From assembly GCA_965214695.1 (NCBI GenBank), contig OZ243967.1:1054001-1118000 (forward strand): 64,000 nucleotides of DNA, in the 5' to 3' direction. Position numbers and translations under genes: made by a program. The notes under the pieces were generated by a model that was not told the origin of the DNA, made no database searches, and saw only the letters and a list, made by a program, of their open reading frames with translations. This stretch comes from JAPOXR01 sp965214695. Lineage in GTDB: Bacteria > Pseudomonadota > Alphaproteobacteria > Rhodobacterales > Rhodobacteraceae. Of the stretch, positions 17,021 to 25,908 are shown piece after piece. How positions within the stretch are numbered: the first letter of the stretch is position 1; every line of letters starts with the position of its first letter.

Positions 17021-18847
17021 TTGAGACTGGCAGAAAAATCGTCACTTGTTGTCATTGCCGTTGCCATGGCGGTGTCCATGGGTATCGCCATCATGGCCTC
17101 GATCTACGTTGAAGACAGGGCCATGAAGGCAGCGCTTGCCGCGATCGAGGACACGGACCATGACTGGATCCGGATCCGTACCGATGGCCTTCTCGTCGAG
17201 ATCTCCGGTGAGGCGCCTGACGAGATCGAGAGAATCAAGGGGCTTTCGACCATCCAGTCGCTGTTTTCGAATTCGAGAATCAGGGACAGGACAACCGCGA
17301 CGCAGGACGGCAGGCAGAGTGACTTCAAGCTCCAACTGGTCTGGGCCGGCGATCGCATCCTGATGCTGGGAAAACTGCCGGATGACGGCTCCCGGTCGGC
17401 GGCGAGAGTCCGCGTTGCAGAGGCCTTTCCTGCCGCCACGATCGAGGATTTGGCCAGCACGGCAGCCGGCGAGGCAGGCCAGGAATGGTCCGAGTTGCTG
17501 CTACTGGGACTCATGGGGTTCGAACTCGTACCCGGCTCCAACGTGTTCCTGGACAATGGGAAGGTCACCGTCATCGGCCAGGCAGGGAGCCAGGCGGAGC
17601 TGGACAGGGCCCGCGAGATTCTCGAATCAGCCAGGCAGGAGCCACTGCAGATTGAACTGCAGGTGACGTTTCCCCGCCCGACTGTCGGCATTTTCAGGTT
17701 CAGCATGCAATTTGAGGATGGCCGGGCCGTGATCGCCGATTGCCAGGTGGAGACGGAGGAAGACAGGGAACTCGTCCATGCCGCGGTGACGGGTGGATCG
17801 GCGGAGCTGGACGGCAGGTGCCGCCTGGTTCGCGGCACGCCTCCCGCCGGCTGGACAGACGCGGTGACAGGCGCGGCGGCGCTGTTGCAGGCGGCCGGGG
17901 GCGGCTCGGTGCTGATCGAGGACCGGTCAGTCTTTGCCGGGCCGCCGGACGCGGAGTCGCAATCCGGGTTCAACGATACCGCCACGACCCTGGCCGCCGG
18001 ACTGCCCGATGGCTACAGCCTGATCCTGGTTGACCCGCAATACTTCGATGATTCCGACGCTTCCGAACGTCGCATGCCTGTCCTGGCTGCCGGGTTGACC
18101 GAGAATGGCACCCTGCAAATTCGCGGGAACCTGAACAACCGGGGCTCCCGGCGGGCGGTCATTGCATTTGCCCGCGCCGTCTTCGACCCGATCGCGGAAG
18201 ACGTGGAAATCGGAACCGACGAGGCCGTGAGCGCCTCCCTGACCCAGGGCGTGATTGCCGGGCTGGAAGCACTTTCGGAATTGCACGAAGGCGAACTGCT
18301 GATCGGCACCGATTTTCTTGAATTGTCCGGCCTGTCCGGGGTGGCCGGTCGGGGCAAGGCGATATTGCACCAGCTTGCCGGGCTTCCGGGGTGGCTGGAG
18401 CGTTCGGTCGATGTGACCTATGATCCCGGTCTTTCTTTCAGGGGTTCGGGCATGAATCCCAGACGCTGTGAATCGCTGGCGAAGGACATTATGGTCACGC
18501 ACAGGATTACCTTCGAGCCCAATTCGGCGCGGCTGACCACCGAATCACTGCCGGCGATCGATCAGCTGGCAACCGTACTTCGGGAATGCGTGGACGCTCC
18601 CCTCGAAATCTCGGGGCATACCGACAACCAGGGCCGTGAGGAGATGAACATGAATCTCAGCAGAAAGCGGGCCATTGCGGTCCTGAACGCGCTGACCAAT
18701 GAGGGCCTGGAGCTGAACAACTATTCCGTGACCGGATACGGGGAGACGCAGCCTGTTGCCGACAACACGACCGCGGCTGGCCGGGAACAGAACCGGCGAA
18801 TCGAGTTCCGGTTGAGGGACAATGCGTTTGGCTCATCACCCAGATAG
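17021..18847 (+). CDS. Membrane-anchored OmpA-domain protein with BON-like repeats (TTG start)
   Basis: 608 residues. One N-terminal membrane helix (about 7-30) anchors a long periplasmic region. Residues about 45-75 and 170-200 look like BON modules (LVEISGEAPDEIERI; VTVIGQAGSQAELDRA). An OmpA peptidoglycan-binding domain occupies about 500-600 (FEPNSARLTTES, ISGHTDNQG, NLSRKRAIAVLNAL, NRRIEFR). The layout resembles mycobacterial ArfA: an inner-membrane anchor tethered to peptidoglycan, not an outer-membrane barrel. TTG 17021 has an AGAAGA upstream; TTG 16982 is an alternative overlapping ubiA. Followed after 24 bp by a coiled-coil membrane protein. Confidence 0.8.
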   Translation: MRLAEKSSLVVIAVAMAVSMGIAIMASIYVEDRAMKAALAAIEDTDHDWIRIRTDGLLVEISGEAPDEIERIKGLSTIQSLFSNSRIRDRTTATQDGRQSDFKLQLVWAGDRILMLGKLPDDGSRSAARVRVAEAFPAATIEDLASTAAGEAGQEWSELLLLGLMGFELVPGSNVFLDNGKVTVIGQAGSQAELDRAREILESARQEPLQIELQVTFPRPTVGIFRFSMQFEDGRAVIADCQVETEEDRELVHAAVTGGSAELDGRCRLVRGTPPAGWTDAVTGAAALLQAAGGGSVLIEDRSVFAGPPDAESQSGFNDTATTLAAGLPDGYSLILVDPQYFDDSDASERRMPVLAAGLTENGTLQIRGNLNNRGSRRAVIAFARAVFDPIAEDVEIGTDEAVSASLTQGVIAGLEALSELHEGELLIGTDFLELSGLSGVAGRGKAILHQLAGLPGWLERSVDVTYDPGLSFRGSGMNPRRCESLAKDIMVTHRITFEPNSARLTTESLPAIDQLATVLRECVDAPLEISGHTDNQGREEMNMNLSRKRAIAVLNALTNEGLELNNYSVTGYGETQPVADNTTAAGREQNRRIEFRLRDNAFGSSPR

Positions 18848-18871
18848 CACCAGTCTCCAGGAGCGCAGCAA

Positions 18872-19198
18872 ATGAACCAGGTGGTTTTTGTCGTCGTCAC
18901 CGCGCTTGTCGTGTTTGGCATGTTCCTTGCCGGATGGATCGCCGGCATGTTTTCCTGGAAACTCGGGCCGAATCCGGATTCCGATTCGGCTGCCATAAGT
19001 GACCTGACCCGCAAGTTGATGGTGGTAGAATCGGAAAGGGACAGTCTTGTCCAGGCGCTTGAAGAGTTGAAGGTGCAGACGGCCAGCGAAGCGGCAGCAC
19101 GGAATGAAGACTATTACCGGGCAGTCGACCAGCTGCGCATTGCCCAGGAAACGATTGACGGGCTGGAAAACAGCATTCGTGAACTGGCGGGCGGGTAG
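18872..19198 (+). CDS. Single-pass membrane protein with coiled-coil tail, function unknown
   Basis: 108 residues. One N-terminal membrane helix (about 4-28) followed by a charged heptad-like region (LTRKLMVVESERDSLVQAL; IAQETIDGLENSI). ATG is preceded by CCAGGAG. Co-directional with the OmpA-like gene 24 bp upstream, so the two probably form an envelope-associated pair. No family recognised. Confidence 0.75.
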   Translation: MNQVVFVVVTALVVFGMFLAGWIAGMFSWKLGPNPDSDSAAISDLTRKLMVVESERDSLVQALEELKVQTASEAAARNEDYYRAVDQLRIAQETIDGLENSIRELAGG

Positions 19199-19212
19199 AG
19201 GCTGCCCAGCGG

Positions 19213-19662
19213 TCACCGCTGCCAGCGTTTCAGGACAATCTCGTCCTGCGGACGTGCCTCGACCCAGCTGGAGCCGGACGCAGTCACCTCCTTCTTCCAG
19301 AACGGGGCGCGTGACTTCAGGTAGTCCATGAGGAATTCCGCTGCCTCGAATGCATCGAACCGGTGGGCGGACATTACGGCTACCATGACGATTGCATCTC
19401 CCGGCTTCATCTCGCCGATCCTGTGAATCACCCGGCAACCCAGCAACGGCCAGCGCTCCCCGGCCTGCCGGACATGGTCGGCGATTGCCGCCTCGGTCAT
19501 GCCCGGATAGTGCTCGATCGTCATTGACAGCACTGGCCGGTCCGGTGTCGAGCGCACCGTCCCGACAAAACAGGCAGTGGCGCCCGATTCCGTGACCGAG
19601 CCCAGCAACCCGTCAAGTTCGGCACCGGCATCGAGCAGCCCGGACTGAATTCGCACGCTCAC
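19213..19662 (-). CDS. moaE: Molybdopterin synthase catalytic subunit MoaE
   Basis: 149 residues. Transfers sulfur from MoaD thiocarboxylate to precursor Z. Seen: ACFVGTVRS, LSMTIEHYPGM, RIGEMKPGD, and the active-site lysines in DYLKSRAPFWKKEV. Begins 1 bp after moaD; the set moaE-moaD-pgsA is one operon by overlap. Confidence 0.95.
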   Translation of the reverse strand: MSVRIQSGLLDAGAELDGLLGSVTESGATACFVGTVRSTPDRPVLSMTIEHYPGMTEAAIADHVRQAGERWPLLGCRVIHRIGEMKPGDAIVMVAVMSAHRFDAFEAAEFLMDYLKSRAPFWKKEVTASGSSWVEARPQDEIVLKRWQR

Positions 19663-19663
19663 G

Positions 19664-19912
19664 TCACCCCCCGGTCATCGGCGGGAATATCGCCACCTCG
19701 TCAGCTTCGACAATCCCGGTTTCAAGTTCCGCCAGCTCCTGGTCGACGGCAAATCGCAACGATTCGAGGTCCGCCAGCGCCGTGCGATACCTGTCATCGC
19801 GCCCCCGCAATTCCTCCACCAACTCGCTGATCGTCGAGGCCCGGCTATCGACGGTTTCCCTTGGAATGCCGATGCGCTCCCGAACCCAGGCAAAATACAG
19901 CACGTCAATCAT
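19664..19912 (-). CDS. moaD: Molybdopterin synthase sulfur carrier subunit MoaD
   Basis: 82 residues, ubiquitin-like fold ending PPMTGG, whose C-terminal Gly-Gly is adenylylated and thiocarboxylated by MoeB. N-terminal LYFAWVRERIG is typical. Overlaps the end of pgsA by 8 bp. The likely E1 partner is the MoeB-like protein at 39.9 kb. Confidence 0.95.
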   Translation of the reverse strand: MIDVLYFAWVRERIGIPRETVDSRASTISELVEELRGRDDRYRTALADLESLRFAVDQELAELETGIVEADEVAIFPPMTGG

Positions 19913-20483
19913 TCGTTTTCCCCCGGAACAGGGTTGCCCTGGCCCGTTGAAAATAGTCGAGGCCGGAAATCACTGTCATCGTCGCCGCCAGCCAGATGGC
20001 AAGGACACCGGCAACGACCAGCCCGTTCTCCATTCCGCCCCCGGTTGTACAGCCGAGCAGGAGCAGAAACAGCGCGCACATCTGCACCGCTGCCTTCCAC
20101 TTGGCGATTTTCGTGACCGCCAGCCCCGATACGCCCGCGCCTTCAAGTTCCCGCAGGGCCGAGACCAGGAACTCCCGGGCGATGATCAGGCATGCCGGAA
20201 GCGTGATCCAGCTTCGCGCCTCCAGGCCGCCCACCACGACAATGAGCACGATGCAGACCAGGATCTTGTCGGCAATGGTGTCGAGGACCGCTCCCAGCCG
20301 GGTTTGCTGGTCCAGTCTCCGCGCCAGGTAGCCATCGAGGTAGTCGGTCAGCGAAGCGACGACAAACACCGCGGCAATCACCATGTAGACGGACGGTGCA
20401 GGCGCGACTAGCAGCACCAGCGGTATGGCCATCGCCGATGCAATCCTGAACAGTGTCAATATGGTCGGTATGTTGATCGCCAT
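19905..20483 (-). CDS. pgsA: CDP-diacylglycerol-glycerol-3-phosphate 3-phosphatidyltransferase
   Basis: 192 residues, several membrane helices. Makes phosphatidylglycerol-phosphate. The CDP-alcohol phosphotransferase motif is complete in DYLDGYLARRLDQQT..GAVLDTIADK (D-G-x2-A-R-x8-G-x3-D-x3-D). N-terminal NIPTILTLFRI is characteristic. ATG 20483 follows AGGAGCA. In many alphaproteobacteria uvrC-pgsA-moaD-moaE is contiguous; here a divergent cspA and a degraded ORF intervene. Confidence 0.95.
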   Translation of the reverse strand: MAINIPTILTLFRIASAMAIPLVLLVAPAPSVYMVIAAVFVVASLTDYLDGYLARRLDQQTRLGAVLDTIADKILVCIVLIVVVGGLEARSWITLPACLIIAREFLVSALRELEGAGVSGLAVTKIAKWKAAVQMCALFLLLLGCTTGGGMENGLVVAGVLAIWLAATMTVISGLDYFQRARATLFRGKTND

Positions 20484-20523
20484 TGCTCCTGCATTCGGCC
20501 CGGAACCGGGATCCGCATCGCCA

Positions 20524-20808
20524 TCACCCCGTTGCCGGCCTCAAACCGGCCGGGGCCTCGGCCCAGAACTCGCGCAACAACTCCGGAAGATGCAAGTCCC
20601 CCGGAACCACTTTCCACCACAAATGTCCATCTCCCGGCCAGCCAGCCATTCGCCCGCGAACAGGCCGGGCCAGGACCGTGCCGCCCGGCAAGAGCCGGCC
20701 TTGCGACCAGGCCGGGATGACCGCCCATCATCCGGTGTTGCCTGCCCGCAGGGGCCGATGCCGCCCTGGAGGCAGCACATCCGGAAAGGCAACCGGCTCC
20801 GGCCGCAT
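20524..20808 (-). pseudogene. Possible small gene interrupted by an in-frame TGA
   Basis: From ATG 20808 the minus strand reads 26 codons (MRPEPVAFPDVLPPG...), a TGA at 20728-20730, then 67 open codons to TGA at 20524, including PAWSQGRLLPGGTVLARPV and VVPGDLHLPELLREFW. The second half is protein-like, with a Trp- and Leu-rich composition and third-position GC near 75%. The TGA is directly followed by TGG, so a mutated Trp codon would explain it. No family recognised and no Shine-Dalgarno assigned. It could also be two unrelated fragments or chance. Confidence 0.3.
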
Positions 20809-20827
20809 GATTCTTGACTACTTTTCG

Positions 20828-20856
20828 TTGACACCCGGATAGGAAAGGGTCATAGA
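20828..20856 (+). promoter_or_regulatory. Candidate promoter of cspA
   Basis: A perfect -35 box TTGACA at 20828-20833, then 17 bp, then CATAGA at 20851-20856, a weak -10. It lies 33 bp before the cspA ATG, leaving a short leader with AGGAG 10 bases from the start. Confidence 0.45.
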
Positions 20857-20889
20857 AACCCGCCACCTAACCCCAGGAGTTTCTTCGCT

Positions 20890-21099
20890 ATGGCCACAGG
20901 TACAGTCAAATGGTTCAATCAGGAAAAGGGGTTTGGTTTCATCACCCCAGACGAGGGTTCGGATGATGCCTTCGTGCATATCTCGGCGGTTCAGCGATCC
21001 GGCCTGACCTCGTTGTCGGATGGTCAGCGGGTCTCGTACGAGCTGCAGCCGGGACGTGACGGCAGGTCATCGGCCGAAAACCTGTCCCTGGTGGAATAG
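20890..21099 (+). CDS. Cold-shock family RNA-binding protein
   Basis: 69 residues, one cold-shock domain. RNP1 KGFGFITP and RNP2 DDAFVHISA are intact; start MATGTVKWFNQEKGFGF is canonical. Single-strand nucleic acid chaperone in the cytoplasm. Monocistronic, with its own promoter candidate; a short inverted repeat AGGCG-CCACCA-CGCCT begins at its stop but has no T-run. It splits the usual uvrC-pgsA neighbourhood. Confidence 0.96.
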   Translation: MATGTVKWFNQEKGFGFITPDEGSDDAFVHISAVQRSGLTSLSDGQRVSYELQPGRDGRSSAENLSLVE

Positions 21100-21363
21100 G
21101 CGCCACCACGCCTGATTGCCGGATTGCCTGCCGACCTGCAACAGGATTGGCGGGCATGTTTCGAACTTCCTGACCGCGACTCGGCGCGCCAGTATTCCGG
21201 GGGATTACAACTCCACCGGTGCCGCGCCAACGCGCCCGAACGACCAAACCATGGCATGACGCGGTCTTCATGCCAGACCGATGGTCGTGCCATCGACAGG
21301 CTAGAAAACCCCTGGGGGGCCAGCGCCATCTCCTACCGGCGCCACGGCCAGGCTCGCGCCGGC

Positions 21364-23199
21364 TCAGTGAAAATACTGGTAGATTGTCAAGGCGAGCTTT
21401 CTTGACACCCCCTTGACGGCCTGCAAATCCTCGAGGCCGGCTCGCCCGACCGCGGTTGCAGACCCGAACCGGGCCAGCAGCGCCGACTTGCGCGCCGCAC
21501 CCACGCCCGGGATGTCATCGATTGGTGTCGCCGATGCCGATTTCCGTTGCTTCGACCGGTGGGCGTCGATGGCAAACCGGTGCGCCTCATCGCGGATGCG
21601 CTGAATGAAATAGAGCACCGGGTCCCGTGGTTGCAGTGCTCGAATGGCACCATCGGGCAGGTGCAGCTGTTCCAGCCCCGCATTGCGCTGCCTGCCCTTG
21701 GACACGCCGACAACCGACATGTCCTGAATCCCCAGATCCTCCAACACCGAGGTGACGCTGGAAACCTGGCTCTTGCCACCATCTATGACCAGCAAATCCG
21801 GCCACTCTTCCGTTTCCCGGTCGGGATCCTCCCGGCTCAGCCGCTCGAATCGCCGGCCGAGCACCTCCCGCATCATGCCGGTATCGTCGCCCGGCCGGGT
21901 CTCCGGATCCCGGAAATTGAATTTCCGGTACGAGCTGCGCACGAACCCTTCAGGACCGACCACGATCATGGCACCGACGGCGTTCTGCCCCTGCATGTGC
22001 GAGTTGTCATAGACCTCCACCCGTCCCGGTGCCTGGTCCAGCCCGATCGCGCTGCCCAACCCTGCCAGGAGCTTGCCATGGGCTGCGGTTTCGACAACCC
22101 GCATGGCCAACGCTTCCCGCGCATTGCGAACCGCGTTCGCCGTCAGTACCGCCTTCTGCCCCCTGACGGGCACGGCAATCCGGACCCTGCTTCCGCTTTT
22201 CTCCGACAGCATCTCCTCCATCAACTCAAGATCCTCGATCTGCTCTGACAGCAGGATCAGCCGTGACGGCGTCTTGTTGCCGTAGAATTGACCAAGGAAT
22301 GCCTGCAGGATTTCCGGCCCTTCGGCACCGGACCCGGTTCTCGGGAAATAGGCGTGGTTTCCCCAGTTCTGGTTGGCCCGAATGAAGAACACCTGCACGC
22401 AGGCCTGCCCGGCCTCCTGGTGAAGCCCGATGACATCGGCCTCGCGCACCTGGCGCGGATTGATCCCCTGCACGCTCTGGATTTGGGTAAGCGCAGCGAT
22501 CCGGTCGCGAATGACCGCCGCCCGCTCGAATTCCAGCCGGTCGGAGGCTTCGGACATTTCAGCGGCAAGCTGTTCCTGGATGTGCGAGGATTTGCCGGCA
22601 AGAAACCTCTCGGCATCCTTCACCAGCGTACCATATTCCGCCTCTGAAATCAGCCCCACGCACGGGCCGCTGCACCGCTTGATCTGGTAGAGCAGGCATG
22701 GCCGTGTCCGGTTGGAAAAGGTCGAATCCGAACAGTTCCGCAACAGGAACACCTTCTGCAACTGGCTCAACGTGCGTCCGACCGCGCCGGCCGAGGCAAA
22801 CGGGCCAAAATAGTTTCCCTTTTCCGACTTGGTACCGCGATGCTTCCTGACCTGCGGATAGGCATGGGCCCGCGAGACCAGGATCGAGGGAAAGCTCTTG
22901 TCGTCCCGGAGCAGGACATTGTAGCGGGGCTTCAGCTGCTTGATGAGATTCTGCTCGAGCAGCAACGCCTCGGTTTCGGTACGTGTGGTCAGAAACATCA
23001 TCGACGCCGTCGAGTCGATGACCCTGGATATCCGGTGGTTCTGGCCGGCGAGGGTCGTGTAACTCCGGACCCTGTTCCTGAGATTCCTTGCCTTCCCCAC
23101 ATAGAGCACCTCGCCACGCTCATCGAGCATGCGGTACACGCCAGGGCTGCCATCAAGCGCCTCGACATAGGATTGGATGAGTTTGACGCCGGTCTTCAT
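21364..23199 (-). CDS. uvrC: UvrABC system protein C (excinuclease subunit)
   Basis: 611 residues from ATG 23199. Makes both incisions in nucleotide excision repair. GIY-YIG domain at the N-terminus (SPGVYRMLDERGEVLYVGKA), UvrB-binding region around residue 200 (Cys-rich CLLYQIKRCSGPCVG), RNase H-like C-terminal nuclease (VEVYDNSHMQGQ, VIDGGKSQ), and a helix-hairpin-helix end (DDIPGVGAARKSALLARFG). A GTG at 23232 would add 11 residues and is also possible. Confidence 0.96.
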   Translation of the reverse strand: MKTGVKLIQSYVEALDGSPGVYRMLDERGEVLYVGKARNLRNRVRSYTTLAGQNHRISRVIDSTASMMFLTTRTETEALLLEQNLIKQLKPRYNVLLRDDKSFPSILVSRAHAYPQVRKHRGTKSEKGNYFGPFASAGAVGRTLSQLQKVFLLRNCSDSTFSNRTRPCLLYQIKRCSGPCVGLISEAEYGTLVKDAERFLAGKSSHIQEQLAAEMSEASDRLEFERAAVIRDRIAALTQIQSVQGINPRQVREADVIGLHQEAGQACVQVFFIRANQNWGNHAYFPRTGSGAEGPEILQAFLGQFYGNKTPSRLILLSEQIEDLELMEEMLSEKSGSRVRIAVPVRGQKAVLTANAVRNAREALAMRVVETAAHGKLLAGLGSAIGLDQAPGRVEVYDNSHMQGQNAVGAMIVVGPEGFVRSSYRKFNFRDPETRPGDDTGMMREVLGRRFERLSREDPDRETEEWPDLLVIDGGKSQVSSVTSVLEDLGIQDMSVVGVSKGRQRNAGLEQLHLPDGAIRALQPRDPVLYFIQRIRDEAHRFAIDAHRSKQRKSASATPIDDIPGVGAARKSALLARFGSATAVGRAGLEDLQAVKGVSRKLALTIYQYFH

Positions 23200-23232
23200 G
23201 AATGCCTGTGGCCGGTGCGGTCGCGAAGTCAC

Positions 23233-23554
23233 ATCCTGGCCGGGCTCCGGCCAGTCGGGGCCACATTATTGCACGCGCATCTCAACCGACAAGCAAACTG
23301 TGCCTGCTGGCGGCTTTATTTGTTCAGCCTGTGGAAAATTGTGGGGAAAACTCTAGGAAAATCGGCAATTCTTTCGGTATTCCAAGCAGATTCACTGAAA
23401 TGGCGCGGTAACGGCGCTCAAGACGGCAATCTCCCAAGTGATTGATTTTACTGACTTTCCTGATTTTCATGATATCGGGTGACGAAATTCCCGTTTTTTG
23501 GCGAAACCGAACTGGCATTTCCGTGAAAACAGTGGAAATCTGCCGGTCCTGGCC
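23233..23554. other. AT-rich intergenic region with a DnaA-box-like element
   Basis: Between uvrC and the SDR gene. About 23310-23545 is strikingly AT-richer than its surroundings. TGTGGAAAA at 23330-23338 fits the relaxed DnaA box TTWTNCACA on the minus strand; TGTGGGGAA follows two bases later with one mismatch. No ORF is seen. It may simply hold the uvrC promoter. Confidence 0.35.
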
Positions 23555-24361
23555 TCAGGATCCGTCATCGCCCGCGTTGCTGCTGCGAACAGGCCGGTAA
23601 TTCCACTGCATGAACTGGCCGCCATCCAGGCACAGGATCTGGCCGGTCATCGAGTCGGAATCCAGGATGCAGCCAAGGGCGGCAACGATGTCGGGTAGGT
23701 CGCCGCCCCGGCCCAGGATCGCACCCTGTCGCTGGGCTCTGAAATGCTCCTCGGACTGCCTTTCCCCACGCAGTGTCGGGCCGGGTCCGATCGCGTTCAC
23801 CCGGATGGACGGCGCAAGCTCCACCGCCGCCGATTGGGTCAGAGCCCACAAGCCCGCCTTCGAGATCGAATAGGTGGCGAATTCCGAGGTAGGCCGCAAC
23901 ACCCGGTTGTCCACAATGTTGATGATCACTGCACCGGCCACCAGCTCTCCCGATTCGTCGGTTGTGGCCGCCGGCGCCTGCCGGGCAAAAGTCTGGGTCA
24001 GGAAAAATGGCGCCTGGAGATTTGACCGCAGGTGCCGGTGCCAGCCCTCCGTCGTTGCGGTCTCAATCCGGTCGTATTCGAACACTGCGGCGTTGTTGAC
24101 CAGGATAGTGACCGGTTTGCCAAGCGCCTGCGAGGCCCGCTCTACCAACGACAGCACCGCATCCTCGTCCTCGAAATCCGCCGCCAGCGAAACCCCGTTC
24201 ACACCTGCCGCCCTGGCCTTGTCCACCGTGTGTCTTGCCGCGTCTGCGGATCCGTTGAAATGGACTGCGACATCATGCCCCCGCCCGGCAAGCGCCAGCA
24301 CCAGGGCGCGGCCGATTCGCCTGGCCCCGCCGGTGACCAGTGCTGCTCCTCCGGATATCAT
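23555..24361 (-). CDS. Short-chain dehydrogenase/reductase, pteridine-reductase (FolM)-like
   Basis: 268 residues, NAD(P)-binding Rossmann fold. Seen: VTGGARRIGRALVLALA (TGxxxGxG-type glycine loop), LVNNAAVFEYD (NNA motif) and YSISKAGL (YxxxK catalytic pair). The catalytic Ser region reads NIVDNRVLRP, an Asp-type variant seen in pteridine reductases. The entry sequence and HFNGSADAARHTV resemble dihydromonapterin reductase FolM, so a tetrahydropterin role is possible. ATG 24361 follows GAAGGG at 8 bases. 38 bp after sppA. Confidence 0.85.
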   Translation of the reverse strand: MISGGAALVTGGARRIGRALVLALAGRGHDVAVHFNGSADAARHTVDKARAAGVNGVSLAADFEDEDAVLSLVERASQALGKPVTILVNNAAVFEYDRIETATTEGWHRHLRSNLQAPFFLTQTFARQAPAATTDESGELVAGAVIINIVDNRVLRPTSEFATYSISKAGLWALTQSAAVELAPSIRVNAIGPGPTLRGERQSEEHFRAQRQGAILGRGGDLPDIVAALGCILDSDSMTGQILCLDGGQFMQWNYRPVRSSNAGDDGS

Positions 24362-24399
24362 GGCAAAATCCCTTCAAGCGCGGCCAGCGGCTGCGCCGC

Positions 24400-25299
24400 C
24401 TACAGCCCGAACCGGGCGCGAAGAAGACGCTCCTCGAATGCATCGGCCGCCGAGCCGGCAACGGCCGAACCCATGTTGAAGGGGAACTTCCGCTGCGCCG
24501 AGTAGTTGCGAAACCGGACCTCCTTGCCGAACACCTCCTGCATTTTCGGCACCAGGCTGCCGATCCCGTCAATCAGGCCGTTTTCGGCGGCTGGCTCACC
24601 GGACCAGAACTTGCCGGTAAACAAATCCTCGCCATTCAACCTGCCACCGCGCCTCGCCTTGACATGGGCAATGAAGTTCTGGTGCACGTTTTTCTGGAGT
24701 TGTTTCAGTCGCTCCACATCCTTCGGGTCCTCCGGCAGGAACGGATCAAGGAGGCCCTTGTCCTCGCCGGCCGTATGGACCCTGCGTTCAATGCCGGCCT
24801 TCTGCAGGAAATCCTGGAACCCGAACGACGATGACATCACCCCGATCGAGCCGACGATCGAGCTGCTGTCGGCAAAGATCTCGTCGGCAGACGCGGCGAT
24901 CCAGTAGCCTCCCGAAACCGCCAGATCCTCCACGAAAGCGTAGACGGGAATGCCGCGCTCTTCCGACAGGCGGCGAATCCGGCCGCCGATCAGCGATGAC
25001 TGAACCGGTGAGCCCCCGGGGCTATTGACCACCAGGGCAACGGCGCTCGGTTTGCCCTTGCGAAACGCCTTTTCGATCAGACTGGCCAATCCGTGGTCGT
25101 TGAGCGTGCCGGCATGGCGCCGACCGCCGGGCGCGATCACCCCTTCTAGCCGGATTGCAGCCACCAGCGGCGTTTTCTTCTTGAACGGATTCAGTCGCAT
25201 GTCCGGGATGTAGGAGCGCCATCTTCCCGCTGCAAGACCACCGATCGCGGCAAGCCGTGAGATCGCCGGCGCCAGCATCGGCATCCTGGCCAATCTCAA
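24400..25299 (-). CDS. S49 family serine peptidase (SppA/SohB-like signal peptide peptidase)
   Basis: 299 residues from TTG 25299, or 266 from ATG 25200. Catalytic Ser lies in AVSGGYWIAASAD, the Lys in SSIVGSIGVMSSS region; VVNSPGGSPVQSSLI is the conserved oxyanion loop. Membrane-associated degradation of signal peptides. ATG 25200 (MRLNPFKKK) matches family starts. TTG 25299 is preceded by GGGGGAA, overlaps the previous ORF as TTGA, and the intervening codons have coding-like GC3, so the longer form is listed. Confidence 0.88.
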   Translation of the reverse strand: MRLARMPMLAPAISRLAAIGGLAAGRWRSYIPDMRLNPFKKKTPLVAAIRLEGVIAPGGRRHAGTLNDHGLASLIEKAFRKGKPSAVALVVNSPGGSPVQSSLIGGRIRRLSEERGIPVYAFVEDLAVSGGYWIAASADEIFADSSSIVGSIGVMSSSFGFQDFLQKAGIERRVHTAGEDKGLLDPFLPEDPKDVERLKQLQKNVHQNFIAHVKARRGGRLNGEDLFTGKFWSGEPAAENGLIDGIGSLVPKMQEVFGKEVRFRNYSAQRKFPFNMGSAVAGSAADAFEERLLRARFGL

Positions 25300-25637
25300 T
25301 TGCCTTCCCCCGTCACCGGAGGCGGCTCCATGCCAACCCGGAGGACGGGGCCAGCCAGCCGCCGCTCACCCTTGCCAAGACCGAGACCAGGGGCGCCGCC
25401 GGCCACATCCAAGGCAGCGGCATCGCCAGCATGGGCCAATGCCGGCGCATCGCCCGCCTCCCGGACACGGCACCCGGCCGCCACCTGCCGCAGACCGAAT
25501 TCGCACCAGGCCAAATCCGACCAAGAATTGCCGATGCCGTTGACCGGCCTGCCGTCATGGCCAGGAGGTCCCGGGCTCCTTATCCGGCTCTGGTGAATAA
25601 AGCCGTGCCAGCCGATGTTCCGGCGCTTCCTGTCCAT
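25296..25637 (-). CDS. Small hypothetical protein upstream of sppA
   Basis: 113 residues, unrecognised. ATG 25637 has AGGAG 7 bases upstream, third-position GC is about 78%, and its TGA overlaps the TTG start of the peptidase gene by 4 bp, so translational coupling is likely. Composition: basic N-terminus (MDRKRRNIGW), a Trp/Cys-containing centre (NSWSDLAWCEFGLRQ), then an Ala/Gly-rich tail. No signal peptide or membrane helix. Confidence 0.5.
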   Translation of the reverse strand: MDRKRRNIGWHGFIHQSRIRSPGPPGHDGRPVNGIGNSWSDLAWCEFGLRQVAAGCRVREAGDAPALAHAGDAAALDVAGGAPGLGLGKGERRLAGPVLRVGMEPPPVTGEGN

Positions 25638-25908
25638 GACAATCTCCTGCAGGTCGCTCCCCACGGCCGGCGACGGCACATCCGGCCACAAATGCCTGGC
25701 CGTGGTGCCCCCGAACTACAACCGGTCGCATCAAATCTCAATGGCAATGACGGCGCCCTCCACACCATGCCAACGGCGAGGACAGGCCACGCCCAGGCAT
25801 GGCAATTCCTGGCCCCATACACGACTCGGCAGAAGTTGGCTGGCCGGACGGCATGGAGTCGACTACCCTTTCCCCTCACCGGCAACCACCGACACCGGAG
25901 CATCCCGC

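Noticed and set aside
20524..20808. Selenocysteine (UGA) readthrough
   Set aside because: No selenoprotein family, no evident SECIS hairpin after the TGA; a nonsense mutation or chance is simpler.
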